Assembly: GCA_910584975.1 (NCBI GenBank)
Contig: CAJUEA010000025.1
Coordinates: 1 to 22,968 of the forward strand
Direction: 5' to 3'
Source of the DNA: an uncultured Christensenella sp.
Lineage (GTDB): Bacteria > Bacillota > Clostridia > Christensenellales > UBA3700
Length of the DNA stretch: 22,968 bases
Under the pieces are notes generated by a model that worked only from the letters and a program-made list of their open reading frames with translations, did not search any database and was not told the origin of the DNA. Positions 1-6,722 of the stretch are shown piece after piece. The translations under genes were made by a program, and so were the position numbers. Each line of letters begins with the position of its first letter. The stretch's first letter is position 1.

Positions 1-297
1 TTTGACGCCAATGCTATCAAGGCTACACAAAATTTCATCAATCTGACTTTTTGTTGAACCAATGCAAGTTAAATGAGCAACTGGCTTGCTCTTTCCACTT
101 TCTGCAATCAATCTGCAAACTTCCACCGTTCTGTTGTCTTTTGCTGTCCCCCCTGCACCATAAGTAACACTGATAAAATCTGGTTTCAACTCAAGCAAAT
201 TATCTGTAACTTTTTTAATGTTATCAAAGCTTGTGCTTTGCTTTGGTGGAAACACCTCAAATGAAAATTTATATTTTCTCTCAATCTCTTTATCCAT
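1..297 (-). CDS. metF: methylenetetrahydrofolate reductase, 5' part (cut by window edge)
   Basis: The first 99 codons are present and the rest lies beyond the left edge. MetF reduces 5,10-methylene-THF to 5-methyl-THF in the cytosol, supplying methyl groups for methionine synthesis or, in some anaerobes, the Wood-Ljungdahl pathway. The translation begins MDKEIERKYKFSFEVFPPK and later contains DFISVTYGAGG and AHLTCIGST. These are the first strands of the MetF TIM barrel, with the conserved Glu of FEVFPPK and the TYGAGG substrate/flavin segment. The ATG at 297 follows an AAAGG Shine-Dalgarno sequence. No partner gene is visible, so methionine synthesis and acetogenic use cannot be told apart. 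The family call is firm. Confidence 0.93.
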   Translation of the reverse strand, partial: MDKEIERKYKFSFEVFPPKQSTSFDNIKKVTDNLLELKPDFISVTYGAGGTAKDNRTVEVCRLIAESGKSKPVAHLTCIGSTKSQIDEILCSLDSIGVK

Positions 298-391
298 AAT
301 CAACCTTTATATTTATTATGTTTTGTTTTAGCAATGTTTTGCTTTTAGTCTATATTGACAATCACTAGCAAAAAAAACAATAACTTTGCAA

Positions 392-442
392 TTTAACATA
401 ATAAAATTTTTGTTTTAGTCACAAATAGTTTAACATAATAAA
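392..442. repeat. two 14-bp direct repeats upstream of metF
   Basis: TTTAACATAATAAA occurs exactly at 392-405 and 429-442, with starts 37 bp apart. A similar inverted copy (TTTATTATGTTTT) lies near 309-321, close to the metF start. The arrangement could be a regulator-binding array for metF. In such AT-rich DNA it could also be chance. No known riboswitch core was recognised here. Confidence 0.35.
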
Positions 443-535
443 CAAATTATTGCAATAATTTTTATAAAAAAATTAAAATGATTAGTTATTTTGTATGCCA
501 AACATAAACAAATCAAATAATTTGCAAAAAGCAAA

Positions 536-561
536 CTATCGCAAAGATTACTTCGCGATAG
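536..561 (-). terminator. rho-independent terminator after the radical SAM gene
   Basis: The arms CTATCGCAAAG (536-546) and CTTCGCGATAG (551-561) pair over 11 positions with one A-C mismatch around a 4-base loop. Read on the minus strand, the hairpin is followed by TTTGCTTTTTG, an interrupted U tract. It lies about 110 bp beyond the stop of the minus-strand radical SAM gene. Two weaker hairpins lie between: 597-615 (7-bp stem, loop ATAAA) and about 622-639 (6-bp stem). The remainder of the 298-668 gap holds the direct repeats and no credible gene. Confidence 0.6.
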
Positions 562-668
562 AAAACAAGTTAAATTAAAAACATTCACTATAAATTAGCC
601 ACTATAAAAGTGGCTTGACATTAGCAACATTGTGCTAAACTATCAATACAATATTTTAAAGCACCCTC

Positions 669-1760
669 TTATTTTTCTCTTAATTTTTGCATAATGCTCT
701 CAAATAACGGAGTGCATTTTTCATAAAAATTCTTATAAGCAACGCAATAGTCAACACTTTGTTTTTCGCGTTTGCAACCACCTCCACGGCATAGGCGCAA
801 AAACTTACATTTCTCACATTTTCCGTCTATCTCACAAGACTCTTTCAAAAACTTAATGGCTAATTGTGACTGAAAAACTGCACGAAAATCGGTATTATTT
901 ATGTTTCCAAGCAACCATTCATCGTTTGAGTAAAAATCACAAGGATAAATATTTCCATTGCCTTCCACAACAAATTGTCTTGAACAAAAGCCATTCATAC
1001 CACATTGCTCTGCCATACCACCTGCATACAATCTTACCATATTATCCAAACTTCTTATGCTGATATAGTTGCCGTTTAAAAAATCTTTTGCGTAAAGTTC
1101 AAACAATGTTACAAGATAATTTTCAAATTGTTTTTCTGTCATATAAAGTTTACTTTGGCTATTATCACCAAAAGGTCGCAGGCAAGGTATAAATTGTAAA
1201 TACTTAAACCCCATACCTTTGAAATATTCATATGTTTGCTTGATGTTGTCTGCCAAATAACCTGTAACCACGCTTAAAATATTGTAGTCTACTTTTTTTA
1301 TATCCAAAATTTTGATAGCACCAATAATCTTGTCAAATGATGAAGTGTTATCAGCCATAACCCTAAACTTATTGCAATCGCGATTTCCATCCAAACTTAT
1401 TCCAATCAAAAAATTGTTTTTTGCAAAAAACTCTGCCCATTCGTCAGTCAAAAGAGTACCGTTTGTTTGCAAGCTATAAGCAACTTTATCTTTATTATTA
1501 TGTTCTTCCACCCTTTTGACAAAATATTCAAAAAACTCTATTCCTGCAAGCAGAGGTTCACCACCTTGAAAAACAAAACTTATCCTATCACCATTTGCAA
1601 AAGATATTGCCTTGTCAATCAAATTGTTTACAGTGTCATAACTCATAAAACCAAGTTGCCCCTCCTCACGATGACTGACGACATCGTGATAAAAGCAATA
1701 TTTACATCTCATATTACACAGCCCTGATGAAGGCTTAATCATTATTGATAATGCAGGCAT
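669..1760 (-). CDS. anaerobic sulfatase-maturating enzyme-type radical SAM/SPASM protein
   Basis: This 363-residue cytosolic enzyme matches anaerobic sulfatase maturases, which oxidise an active-site Cys or Ser of sulfatases to formylglycine using S-adenosylmethionine. The radical SAM cluster motif is C15-x3-C19-x2-C22, with FQGGEP at 64-69 binding SAM. The SPASM domain carries C253, C259, C274, C315, C318, C324, C329 and C339 for two auxiliary FeS clusters. Asp275, in YPCDFY, matches the proposed catalytic base of the Clostridium perfringens enzyme. An upstream in-frame ATG at 1784 exists, but the ATG at 1760 is preferred: GGAGG sits just upstream and family members begin MPxLSxxIKP. The gene stands alone and no sulfatase is in view, so the substrate is elsewhere or is another protein or peptide. 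Confidence 0.88.
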   Translation of the reverse strand: MPALSIMIKPSSGLCNMRCKYCFYHDVVSHREEGQLGFMSYDTVNNLIDKAISFANGDRISFVFQGGEPLLAGIEFFEYFVKRVEEHNNKDKVAYSLQTNGTLLTDEWAEFFAKNNFLIGISLDGNRDCNKFRVMADNTSSFDKIIGAIKILDIKKVDYNILSVVTGYLADNIKQTYEYFKGMGFKYLQFIPCLRPFGDNSQSKLYMTEKQFENYLVTLFELYAKDFLNGNYISIRSLDNMVRLYAGGMAEQCGMNGFCSRQFVVEGNGNIYPCDFYSNDEWLLGNINNTDFRAVFQSQLAIKFLKESCEIDGKCEKCKFLRLCRGGGCKREKQSVDYCVAYKNFYEKCTPLFESIMQKLREK

Positions 1761-1809
1761 ACTTCCTCCAATTTTATTTAACAATTTAATTGCAAAACAA
1801 AAATATTAT

Positions 1810-1893
1810 TTAAACAAAAAATCTTATATTCACAATTTCAAATGGCTTGATTTTTATTTGTCTTTCTGTCTCAGCAATTTTATCTTCAAGCAT
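1810..1893 (-). CDS. possible 27-residue ORF upstream of the radical SAM gene (doubtful)
   Basis: An ATG at 1893 opens a 27-codon frame ending in TAA 49 bases before the radical SAM start, on the same strand. The peptide begins MLEDKIAETERQIKIK and ends NIRFFV. It is charged and helical-looking in its first half and hydrophobic at the end. It has no Cys and no good Shine-Dalgarno sequence, and a stop lies three codons upstream of the ATG. It could be a small protein, a gene remnant or chance. I see nothing else in the rest of the 1761-2082 gap except the likely promoter before 2083. Confidence 0.15.
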   Translation of the reverse strand: MLEDKIAETERQIKIKPFEIVNIRFFV

Positions 1894-2044
1894 ATTCACA
1901 ACTCAAATTACTAAATTTGCATTTTTACACAAAATTATAAATATCAAGGTTATTATAACATATTTTCACATACAATTCAATAGCAAATTCAATAATTATC
2001 AACTGCAATTTGAATTTTATTTTTTACAAAATTCAAACAAGATA

Positions 2045-2074
2045 TTGATTTTTCAAATTAATTTATGTTAAAAT
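2045..2074 (+). promoter_or_regulatory. candidate promoter for a leaderless mRNA
   Basis: TTGATT (2045-2050) and TAAAAT (2069-2074) are separated by 18 bases. Transcription would start about 2080-2083, at or next to the ATG at 2083, and no Shine-Dalgarno sequence precedes that ATG. The hexamers are imperfect and the DNA is very AT-rich, so this is tentative. Confidence 0.35.
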
Positions 2075-2082
2075 AAATTGAT

Positions 2083-2763
2083 ATGAACAAATTTTTACAA
2101 GAAATTTTCAGACAATATAAAGTCGATTTCAACAAACTTTCAGTCTATGGCTTTATTTTTGTAAATGAAAGCTATAATTTTTCCACAAACATTTTAGGCG
2201 AACAAATGTGCTTGCATTTGACTATTCAAACAAACGAATCAATGCAATTGCAAGTGTTTGATCTCGAATGTGGTGAGGAATATACTCTGTATTTGGCAGA
2301 AAACGCAAGTGGTGTTTTTGTTGGAGAGGTGCGAAAAGAGCTTGAAAAAGTTTTGTTAGATTTAAGAAACAAATGCTTTAACAAAACAATTTTTAAAAGC
2401 AAATATGCTCTCAAATTGATTGATTATGTCAAAAGCAAATATGGAGATGAATTGGAATTTTTATGGGAGAAGTCACCTAACAATGCAATTTGGAGAAGGC
2501 GTGATAATCAAAAATGGTATTGTGCTATGCTAACCACAAAAGCAACATCCATAGGCATTGATAGTGACGAATATGTGGAGCTGATTGACTTTAGAGAAAA
2601 TGCTGACTTGATCCCCAATTTGATAGACAACAAAAATTATTTTGCGGCATATCATATGAACAAAAAACATTGGCTTACCATAAAACTTGATGATTGCACA
2701 CTTAATTTTGACACAATAAAAAGTCATATTGACAATAGCTATGCTCTTGCAAAGAAAAAATAA
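2083..2763 (+). CDS. MmcQ/YjbR-family protein with N-terminal extension
   Basis: The C-terminal half (about residues 108-224) is an MmcQ/YjbR (CyaY-like fold) domain. It shows WRRRDNQKWYCAML at 137-150, YHMNKKHWLTIKLD at 190-203 and the terminal NSY at 218-220, all hallmarks of the family. Members are small, presumably cytosolic and often called DNA-binding, but their biochemical role is unsettled. Stand-alone members are about 110-120 residues, so the first 107 residues are an additional domain, as in longer Bacillota versions. The start is the first ATG after an in-frame stop and has no Shine-Dalgarno sequence. The gene is monocistronic, divergent from the radical SAM gene, and I found no clear terminator after it. 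Confidence 0.8.
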   Translation: MNKFLQEIFRQYKVDFNKLSVYGFIFVNESYNFSTNILGEQMCLHLTIQTNESMQLQVFDLECGEEYTLYLAENASGVFVGEVRKELEKVLLDLRNKCFNKTIFKSKYALKLIDYVKSKYGDELEFLWEKSPNNAIWRRRDNQKWYCAMLTTKATSIGIDSDEYVELIDFRENADLIPNLIDNKNYFAAYHMNKKHWLTIKLDDCTLNFDTIKSHIDNSYALAKKK

Positions 2764-2945
2764 TTTTATCAAATAACATTGCAAAAATCGATACTAATTC
2801 AAATTTTAAGTGCAAATTTAGATTATTTAAAGAATAATTTAATACGCTGATAAATTAAAAATTTTTCAAAACTCTATCAAATTAATTTGTGCAAATGCTT
2901 ATAATATGATAGAATAGTTATAAAGTAATATTTAAGGAGCGACAA

Positions 2946-4472
2946 ATGTTAAAAGCGTTGTTATTAAAACTGAAAGAAGCATTAATTTCCGTACTTCCTG
3001 TTGCGGCAATAGTTTTGGTTATTTCTTTTACTCCGCTTGTAAAATTGTCCACAACCGAAATTGTTGCTTTTGCAGTTTCAGCTGTTTTTTTGATACTTGG
3101 TATTGGATTGTTCAACTTGGGTTCTGACTTAGCAATGACACCAATGGGCGAGCATATGGGTTCGGGACTTATCAAATCCAAAAAAATTGTTATTTTGATT
3201 GCAGTAAGTTTTATTATGGGTGTGCTAATCACAATTGCCGAGCCTGACTTATCCGTTTTGGCCGAACAAGTAAGCACTGTTATCAATCCTACGATATTGA
3301 TTTTGACAGTTGGGCTTGGTGTTGGATTGTTCCTTGTTATCGCTCTTTTAAAAATTTTGTTCAAAAAGAATCTTTCAATGATTTTAATGTTTTTTTATAT
3401 GATGTTGTTTGCTTTTTGTGCAATTCTTTTGGAGAGTGGAAAAGCAGATTTTTTGGCATTATCATTTGACTCAGGAGGCGTGACAACAGGTCCAATAACA
3501 GTGCCATTTATTATGGCTTTGGGTTTTGGTATTGCAAACACAGTTGGTGGCAGAAATGCAAACGAAAATAGCTTTGGTTTGATTGCATTATGCTCTATAG
3601 GTCCAATGATTGCTTTGATTATTCTTGCTCTAACATCAAATGGCGAAATGATTTATGAACTGGCTGACTATTCTGTTGAGGCAAGTTTATCAAACTTTGG
3701 TGGTGTTTTGTTAAGCCACTCACTTGACACATTGAAAGCTTTGGGGCTAATTGTCGTATTCTTTTTGATTCTGCAATTTACAATATTAAAATTGCCTACA
3801 AAAAAATTGTTGCAAATAGGCATAGGTATTCTTTATACTTTCTTTGGTTTGACAATTTTCTTTGTTGCAGTATCCGTTGGCTTTATGCCTATTGGCTTTA
3901 AACTTGGCGAACAAATTGCACAATTCAGTCCTGCACTGCTTGTTGTTATTGGTGTGATTTTAGGTATGGTGGTTGTGCTTGCCGAGCCTGCTGTGCATGT
4001 GCTTAACAAACAAGTTGAAGAAGTTACAGGTGGTGGCGTTAAAAAAATTGAAATGCTAATCGCTCTTTCCGTGGCTGTTGGAATTTCAATTGGACTATCA
4101 CTTATCCGTATGATTTTCAAATTTTCAATTTTATACTACCTAATTCCTGGTTACGCAATTTCTTTGGGACTTGCTTTCTTTGTTCCAAAAATATATACAG
4201 CAATTGCGTTTGACTCCGGTGGAGTTGCAAGTGGACCACTTACATCAAGCTTTATATTGCCACTTGCTATTGGTGCTTGTGTGGCATTAAGTGGAAATCC
4301 ACAAAGTGTACTTACAGATGCTTTTGGTGTGGTTGCAATGGTTGCAATGACTCCGCTTATCACAATTCAAACATTAGGATTCAAAGCAATTATGTCTGCA
4401 AAAGTTCGCAATAAAATTGCAATGAAACGCATTTTGTCAGCAGACGACGAACAAATTATTTACTTTGACTAA
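2946..4472 (+). CDS. DUF1538-family integral membrane protein (two repeats)
   Basis: This 508-residue polytopic membrane protein is of unproven function but looks like a transporter or channel. It is an internal duplication. AEPDLSVLAEQV (99-109 region) is echoed by AEPAVHVLNKQV (about 346-357). FDSGGVTTGPIT (174-185) is echoed by FDSGGVASGPLT (422-433). FGLIALCSIGPMIAL is echoed by FGVVAMVAMTPLITI near 460-474. The Gly/Ser-rich FDSGG...GP elements between hydrophobic stretches resemble broken helices in duplicated carriers, which is my inference. The start has an AAGGAG sequence and a possible -10 TATAAT at 2900-2905. The stop codon overlaps the Shine-Dalgarno of the next gene, so this is translationally tight with the two PII-like genes, which probably control it. 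Confidence 0.85.
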   Translation: MLKALLLKLKEALISVLPVAAIVLVISFTPLVKLSTTEIVAFAVSAVFLILGIGLFNLGSDLAMTPMGEHMGSGLIKSKKIVILIAVSFIMGVLITIAEPDLSVLAEQVSTVINPTILILTVGLGVGLFLVIALLKILFKKNLSMILMFFYMMLFAFCAILLESGKADFLALSFDSGGVTTGPITVPFIMALGFGIANTVGGRNANENSFGLIALCSIGPMIALIILALTSNGEMIYELADYSVEASLSNFGGVLLSHSLDTLKALGLIVVFFLILQFTILKLPTKKLLQIGIGILYTFFGLTIFFVAVSVGFMPIGFKLGEQIAQFSPALLVVIGVILGMVVVLAEPAVHVLNKQVEEVTGGGVKKIEMLIALSVAVGISIGLSLIRMIFKFSILYYLIPGYAISLGLAFFVPKIYTAIAFDSGGVASGPLTSSFILPLAIGACVALSGNPQSVLTDAFGVVAMVAMTPLITIQTLGFKAIMSAKVRNKIAMKRILSADDEQIIYFD

Positions 4473-4484
4473 GGAGGTGGAAGT

Positions 4485-5021
4485 ATGCCAAACAGATTTA
4501 CAGGCAAAACGCAACAAAACAAATCTGACAACGACAATATACAAAAGCAAATAAGCAGAAAAGAAAAAGTTGCAAAAATTGAAAAAAACATAAAAATAAA
4601 ACTTCCACAAAAAACAAAACAAGAAAATAAAAGTAAAAATAAAGCTCCTGCAAACAAAGTTTCTTCCAACAAATTAAAAATGCTGTTTACAATAGTAAAC
4701 AGAAATAAAGCAGAGTTTTATTTGGACTTAATTCAATCTTTTGAAGTTAATATGCAAGTTGCAATTTTGGGACATGGTATGGCACCACAAAGTATGCTTG
4801 AGTTGCTTGGTCTTGCAAACAATGAAAAAGTGATTATCGCAAGTGTTATTCAAGAAAGCAAAATCAATGATGCACTTGTAGCTATTGAAGAAAAATTCAA
4901 CACAATCAAAGACGGAAAAGGTATTGCATTTACCATTCCATTGACAAGTGTAATCGGAACGCTTATTTACGGATTTTTGAGCAACAACAAAATGGCAGTT
5001 AAGGAGGAAAAATCAAAATGA
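4485..5021 (+). CDS. PII-like signalling protein with Lys-rich N-terminal extension
   Basis: Residues about 64-170 form a PII (GlnB)-like domain, with hydrophobic strands KMLFTIVNR (65-73) and KVIIASVIQ (115-123) and the late motif GKGIAFTIPL at 144-153. PII proteins are cytosolic trimers that bind nucleotides and effectors and control transporters or enzymes. Residues 1-63 form a very basic, low-complexity, probably disordered tail rich in Lys, Asn and Gln. This is absent from classical PII and could contact membrane lipid, RNA or the partner. The segment where the next gene has GARGGT reads VAILGHGMAPQS here, so the nucleotide-binding loop differs. A GGAGG sequence precedes the ATG, and the stop overlaps the next gene by four bases (ATGA). 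Confidence 0.8.
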   Translation: MPNRFTGKTQQNKSDNDNIQKQISRKEKVAKIEKNIKIKLPQKTKQENKSKNKAPANKVSSNKLKMLFTIVNRNKAEFYLDLIQSFEVNMQVAILGHGMAPQSMLELLGLANNEKVIIASVIQESKINDALVAIEEKFNTIKDGKGIAFTIPLTSVIGTLIYGFLSNNKMAVKEEKSK

Positions 5022-5443
5022 ACAAATCAAAATATGAATTAGTATTGTGTATAGTAAACGCAGGTTTCTCCGAGGCTGTTATGGATGCAGCAAAAGAGGT
5101 TGGTGCCCGTGGTGGTACGGTTATTCACGCAAGAGGCACTGCAAACAGAGAGGCAGAACAATTTTTTAACATTACAATTCAACCTGATAAAGAAGTTGTT
5201 ATGATTTTGGTTCCAAACGAAATAAAAGACAATGTTTTGCACGCTCTTTACCAAGGTGTAGGACTAAAAACAGCAGGACAAGGTATCGCCTTTTCCCTTC
5301 CTGTTGACGATGTAGTTGGTCTATCATCTGCTCCTCACCCACAAGAGCCAAAGCACGACAAAAAATCATCCCCTGCCCCAACAGACACTGAACCCAAAGA
5401 AATTGCAACCCAAAACGAAAACACAAACACTAATAGCCAATAA
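5018..5443 (+). CDS. PII-like signalling protein with hydrophilic C-terminal tail
   Basis: Residues about 4-104 are a PII-like domain: YELVLCIVNAGFSEAVMDAA at the start, GARGGTVIHARG at 29-40 (the region of the PII T-loop and B-loop), and GQGIAFSLPVDDVVG at 87-101. Residues 105-141 are a Pro, Glu, Asn and Thr-rich tail that is likely disordered. It is the third gene of the DUF1538 operon, overlaps its neighbour by four bases and has AAGGAGG as ribosome binding site. Unlike classical GlnB it has no obvious T-loop uridylylation Tyr context. The likely role is to sense a metabolite or nucleotide and gate the DUF1538 protein, inferred from linkage only. Confidence 0.85.
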   Translation: MNKSKYELVLCIVNAGFSEAVMDAAKEVGARGGTVIHARGTANREAEQFFNITIQPDKEVVMILVPNEIKDNVLHALYQGVGLKTAGQGIAFSLPVDDVVGLSSAPHPQEPKHDKKSSPAPTDTEPKEIATQNENTNTNSQ

Positions 5444-5478
5444 ATAATTGCATTAAATTTTAATTTTTAATTAAAAAT

Positions 5479-5520
5479 AAAAGAACATTGTTGACGCTTA
5501 ACAATGTTCTTTTATTTTAA
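5479..5520. terminator. bidirectional rho-independent terminator
   Basis: A perfect 14-bp stem (5479-5492 with 5500-5513, core GAACATTGTT/AACAATGTTC) closes a 7-base loop. T-rich sequence follows on the plus strand (TTTTATTTTAA) and A-rich sequence precedes it, giving a U tract on the minus strand too. It lies between the end of the PII operon and the end of the convergent polysaccharide operon and can serve both. Confidence 0.88.
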
Positions 5521-5622
5521 TATACTAAAAAATTTATAATTACATCAACCAAAATAACATTATTAGAACAATGACTCATTCCAATAAATTTTTATTTTAA
5601 TTCAAACTTTTATGTCATATAT

Positions 5623-6642
5623 TTACTTGTTTGAATACATTTTATTATAATATTCTTTGTATTCACCGCTAATAATATCTTTCCACCATTTTTTGTTATT
5701 CAAATACCAATCAATAGTCTTTTTAATGCCATCTTCAAACTTTGTTTCTGGCAACCAGCCCAAATCATTATGAATTTTTGTTGGGTCAATAGCATAGCGC
5801 ATATCGTGCCCCTTTCTATCCTCAACAAAAGTAATCAAATCTTCACTTTTACCAAGCAATTTTAAAATTGTTTTTACAATGTCAATATTTGATTTTTCAT
5901 TATGTCCACCCACATTGTAAACTTCACCAATTTTACCTTTGTGGATAATCAAATCGATAGCCCTACAATGGTCTTCAACATAAAGCCAATCACGAACATT
6001 CAATCCATTGCCATACACAGGCAAAGATTCATTTGCCAATGCCCTTGAAATCATCAAAGGAATAAGTTTTTCAGGAAAATGATATGGTCCATAGTTATTG
6101 CTACATCTTGACACTGTAACAGGAAGTCCAAATGTCCTGTAATAAGCCAAAACTAGCAAATCTGCGCCTGCTTTTGAACTGCTATAAGGGCTTGAAGTGT
6201 GAATTGGAGTGTCTTCCTTAAAAAATAAATCGGGTCTGTCAAGTGGCAAATCGCCATACACCTCGTCAGTAGACACTTGATGATATCTTATGTTGCCATA
6301 TTTTCTGCAAGCATCCATCAAAACTTGTGTTCCGATAATATTTGTAATCAAAAATATTTGTGGATTTTCAATACTTCTATCCACATGACTTTCCGCTGCA
6401 AAGTTGACAACGATGTCAAATTTATGCTCCGCAAACAATTTGTCAACAAACTCACTATCGGCAATGTCTCCCTTGCAAAAAGTGAAATTTTTATTATCCA
6501 TTACCCCCTCAAGTGTAGATAAATTTCCTGCATAAGTCAATTTATCCAAACAAACTATTTCATAATTTGGATATTTTTTTAACATATAATGAACAAAATT
6601 TCCACCAATGAATCCTGCTCCACCTGTTACTAAAATCTTCAT
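5623..6642 (-). CDS. rmlB: dTDP-glucose 4,6-dehydratase
   Basis: RmlB converts dTDP-glucose to dTDP-4-keto-6-deoxyglucose, the second step toward dTDP-L-rhamnose, in the cytosol with bound NAD. It is 339 residues, the usual length. It has the NAD motif GGAGFIG at 7-13, HQVSTDEVYGD with Thr125-Asp126-Glu127 in the active site, and Tyr153-x3-Lys157 in SPYSSSKAGAD. The ATG at 6642 has an AAGGAG sequence. It is the last gene of the long minus-strand operon, 80 bp after the fused rmlC-rmlD gene, and transcription should stop at the hairpin 5479-5520. The product could also feed the DegT aminotransferase encoded at the other end of the locus. Confidence 0.96.
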   Translation of the reverse strand: MKILVTGGAGFIGGNFVHYMLKKYPNYEIVCLDKLTYAGNLSTLEGVMDNKNFTFCKGDIADSEFVDKLFAEHKFDIVVNFAAESHVDRSIENPQIFLITNIIGTQVLMDACRKYGNIRYHQVSTDEVYGDLPLDRPDLFFKEDTPIHTSSPYSSSKAGADLLVLAYYRTFGLPVTVSRCSNNYGPYHFPEKLIPLMISRALANESLPVYGNGLNVRDWLYVEDHCRAIDLIIHKGKIGEVYNVGGHNEKSNIDIVKTILKLLGKSEDLITFVEDRKGHDMRYAIDPTKIHNDLGWLPETKFEDGIKKTIDWYLNNKKWWKDIISGEYKEYYNKMYSNK

Positions 6643-6722
6643 TTTTTCTCCTTAAATTTTCTTGTCTTAAGTTATTACAAGCTTTCTGTTAGCACTATAA
6701 ATACGCTTAAACAAAAATCATA

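Noticed and set aside
2918..3364. 148-codon open frame on the minus strand
   Set aside because: It lies opposite the DUF1538 gene, has low-complexity Ile/Thr/Pro composition and no ribosome site. It is an antisense shadow of a hydrophobic protein.
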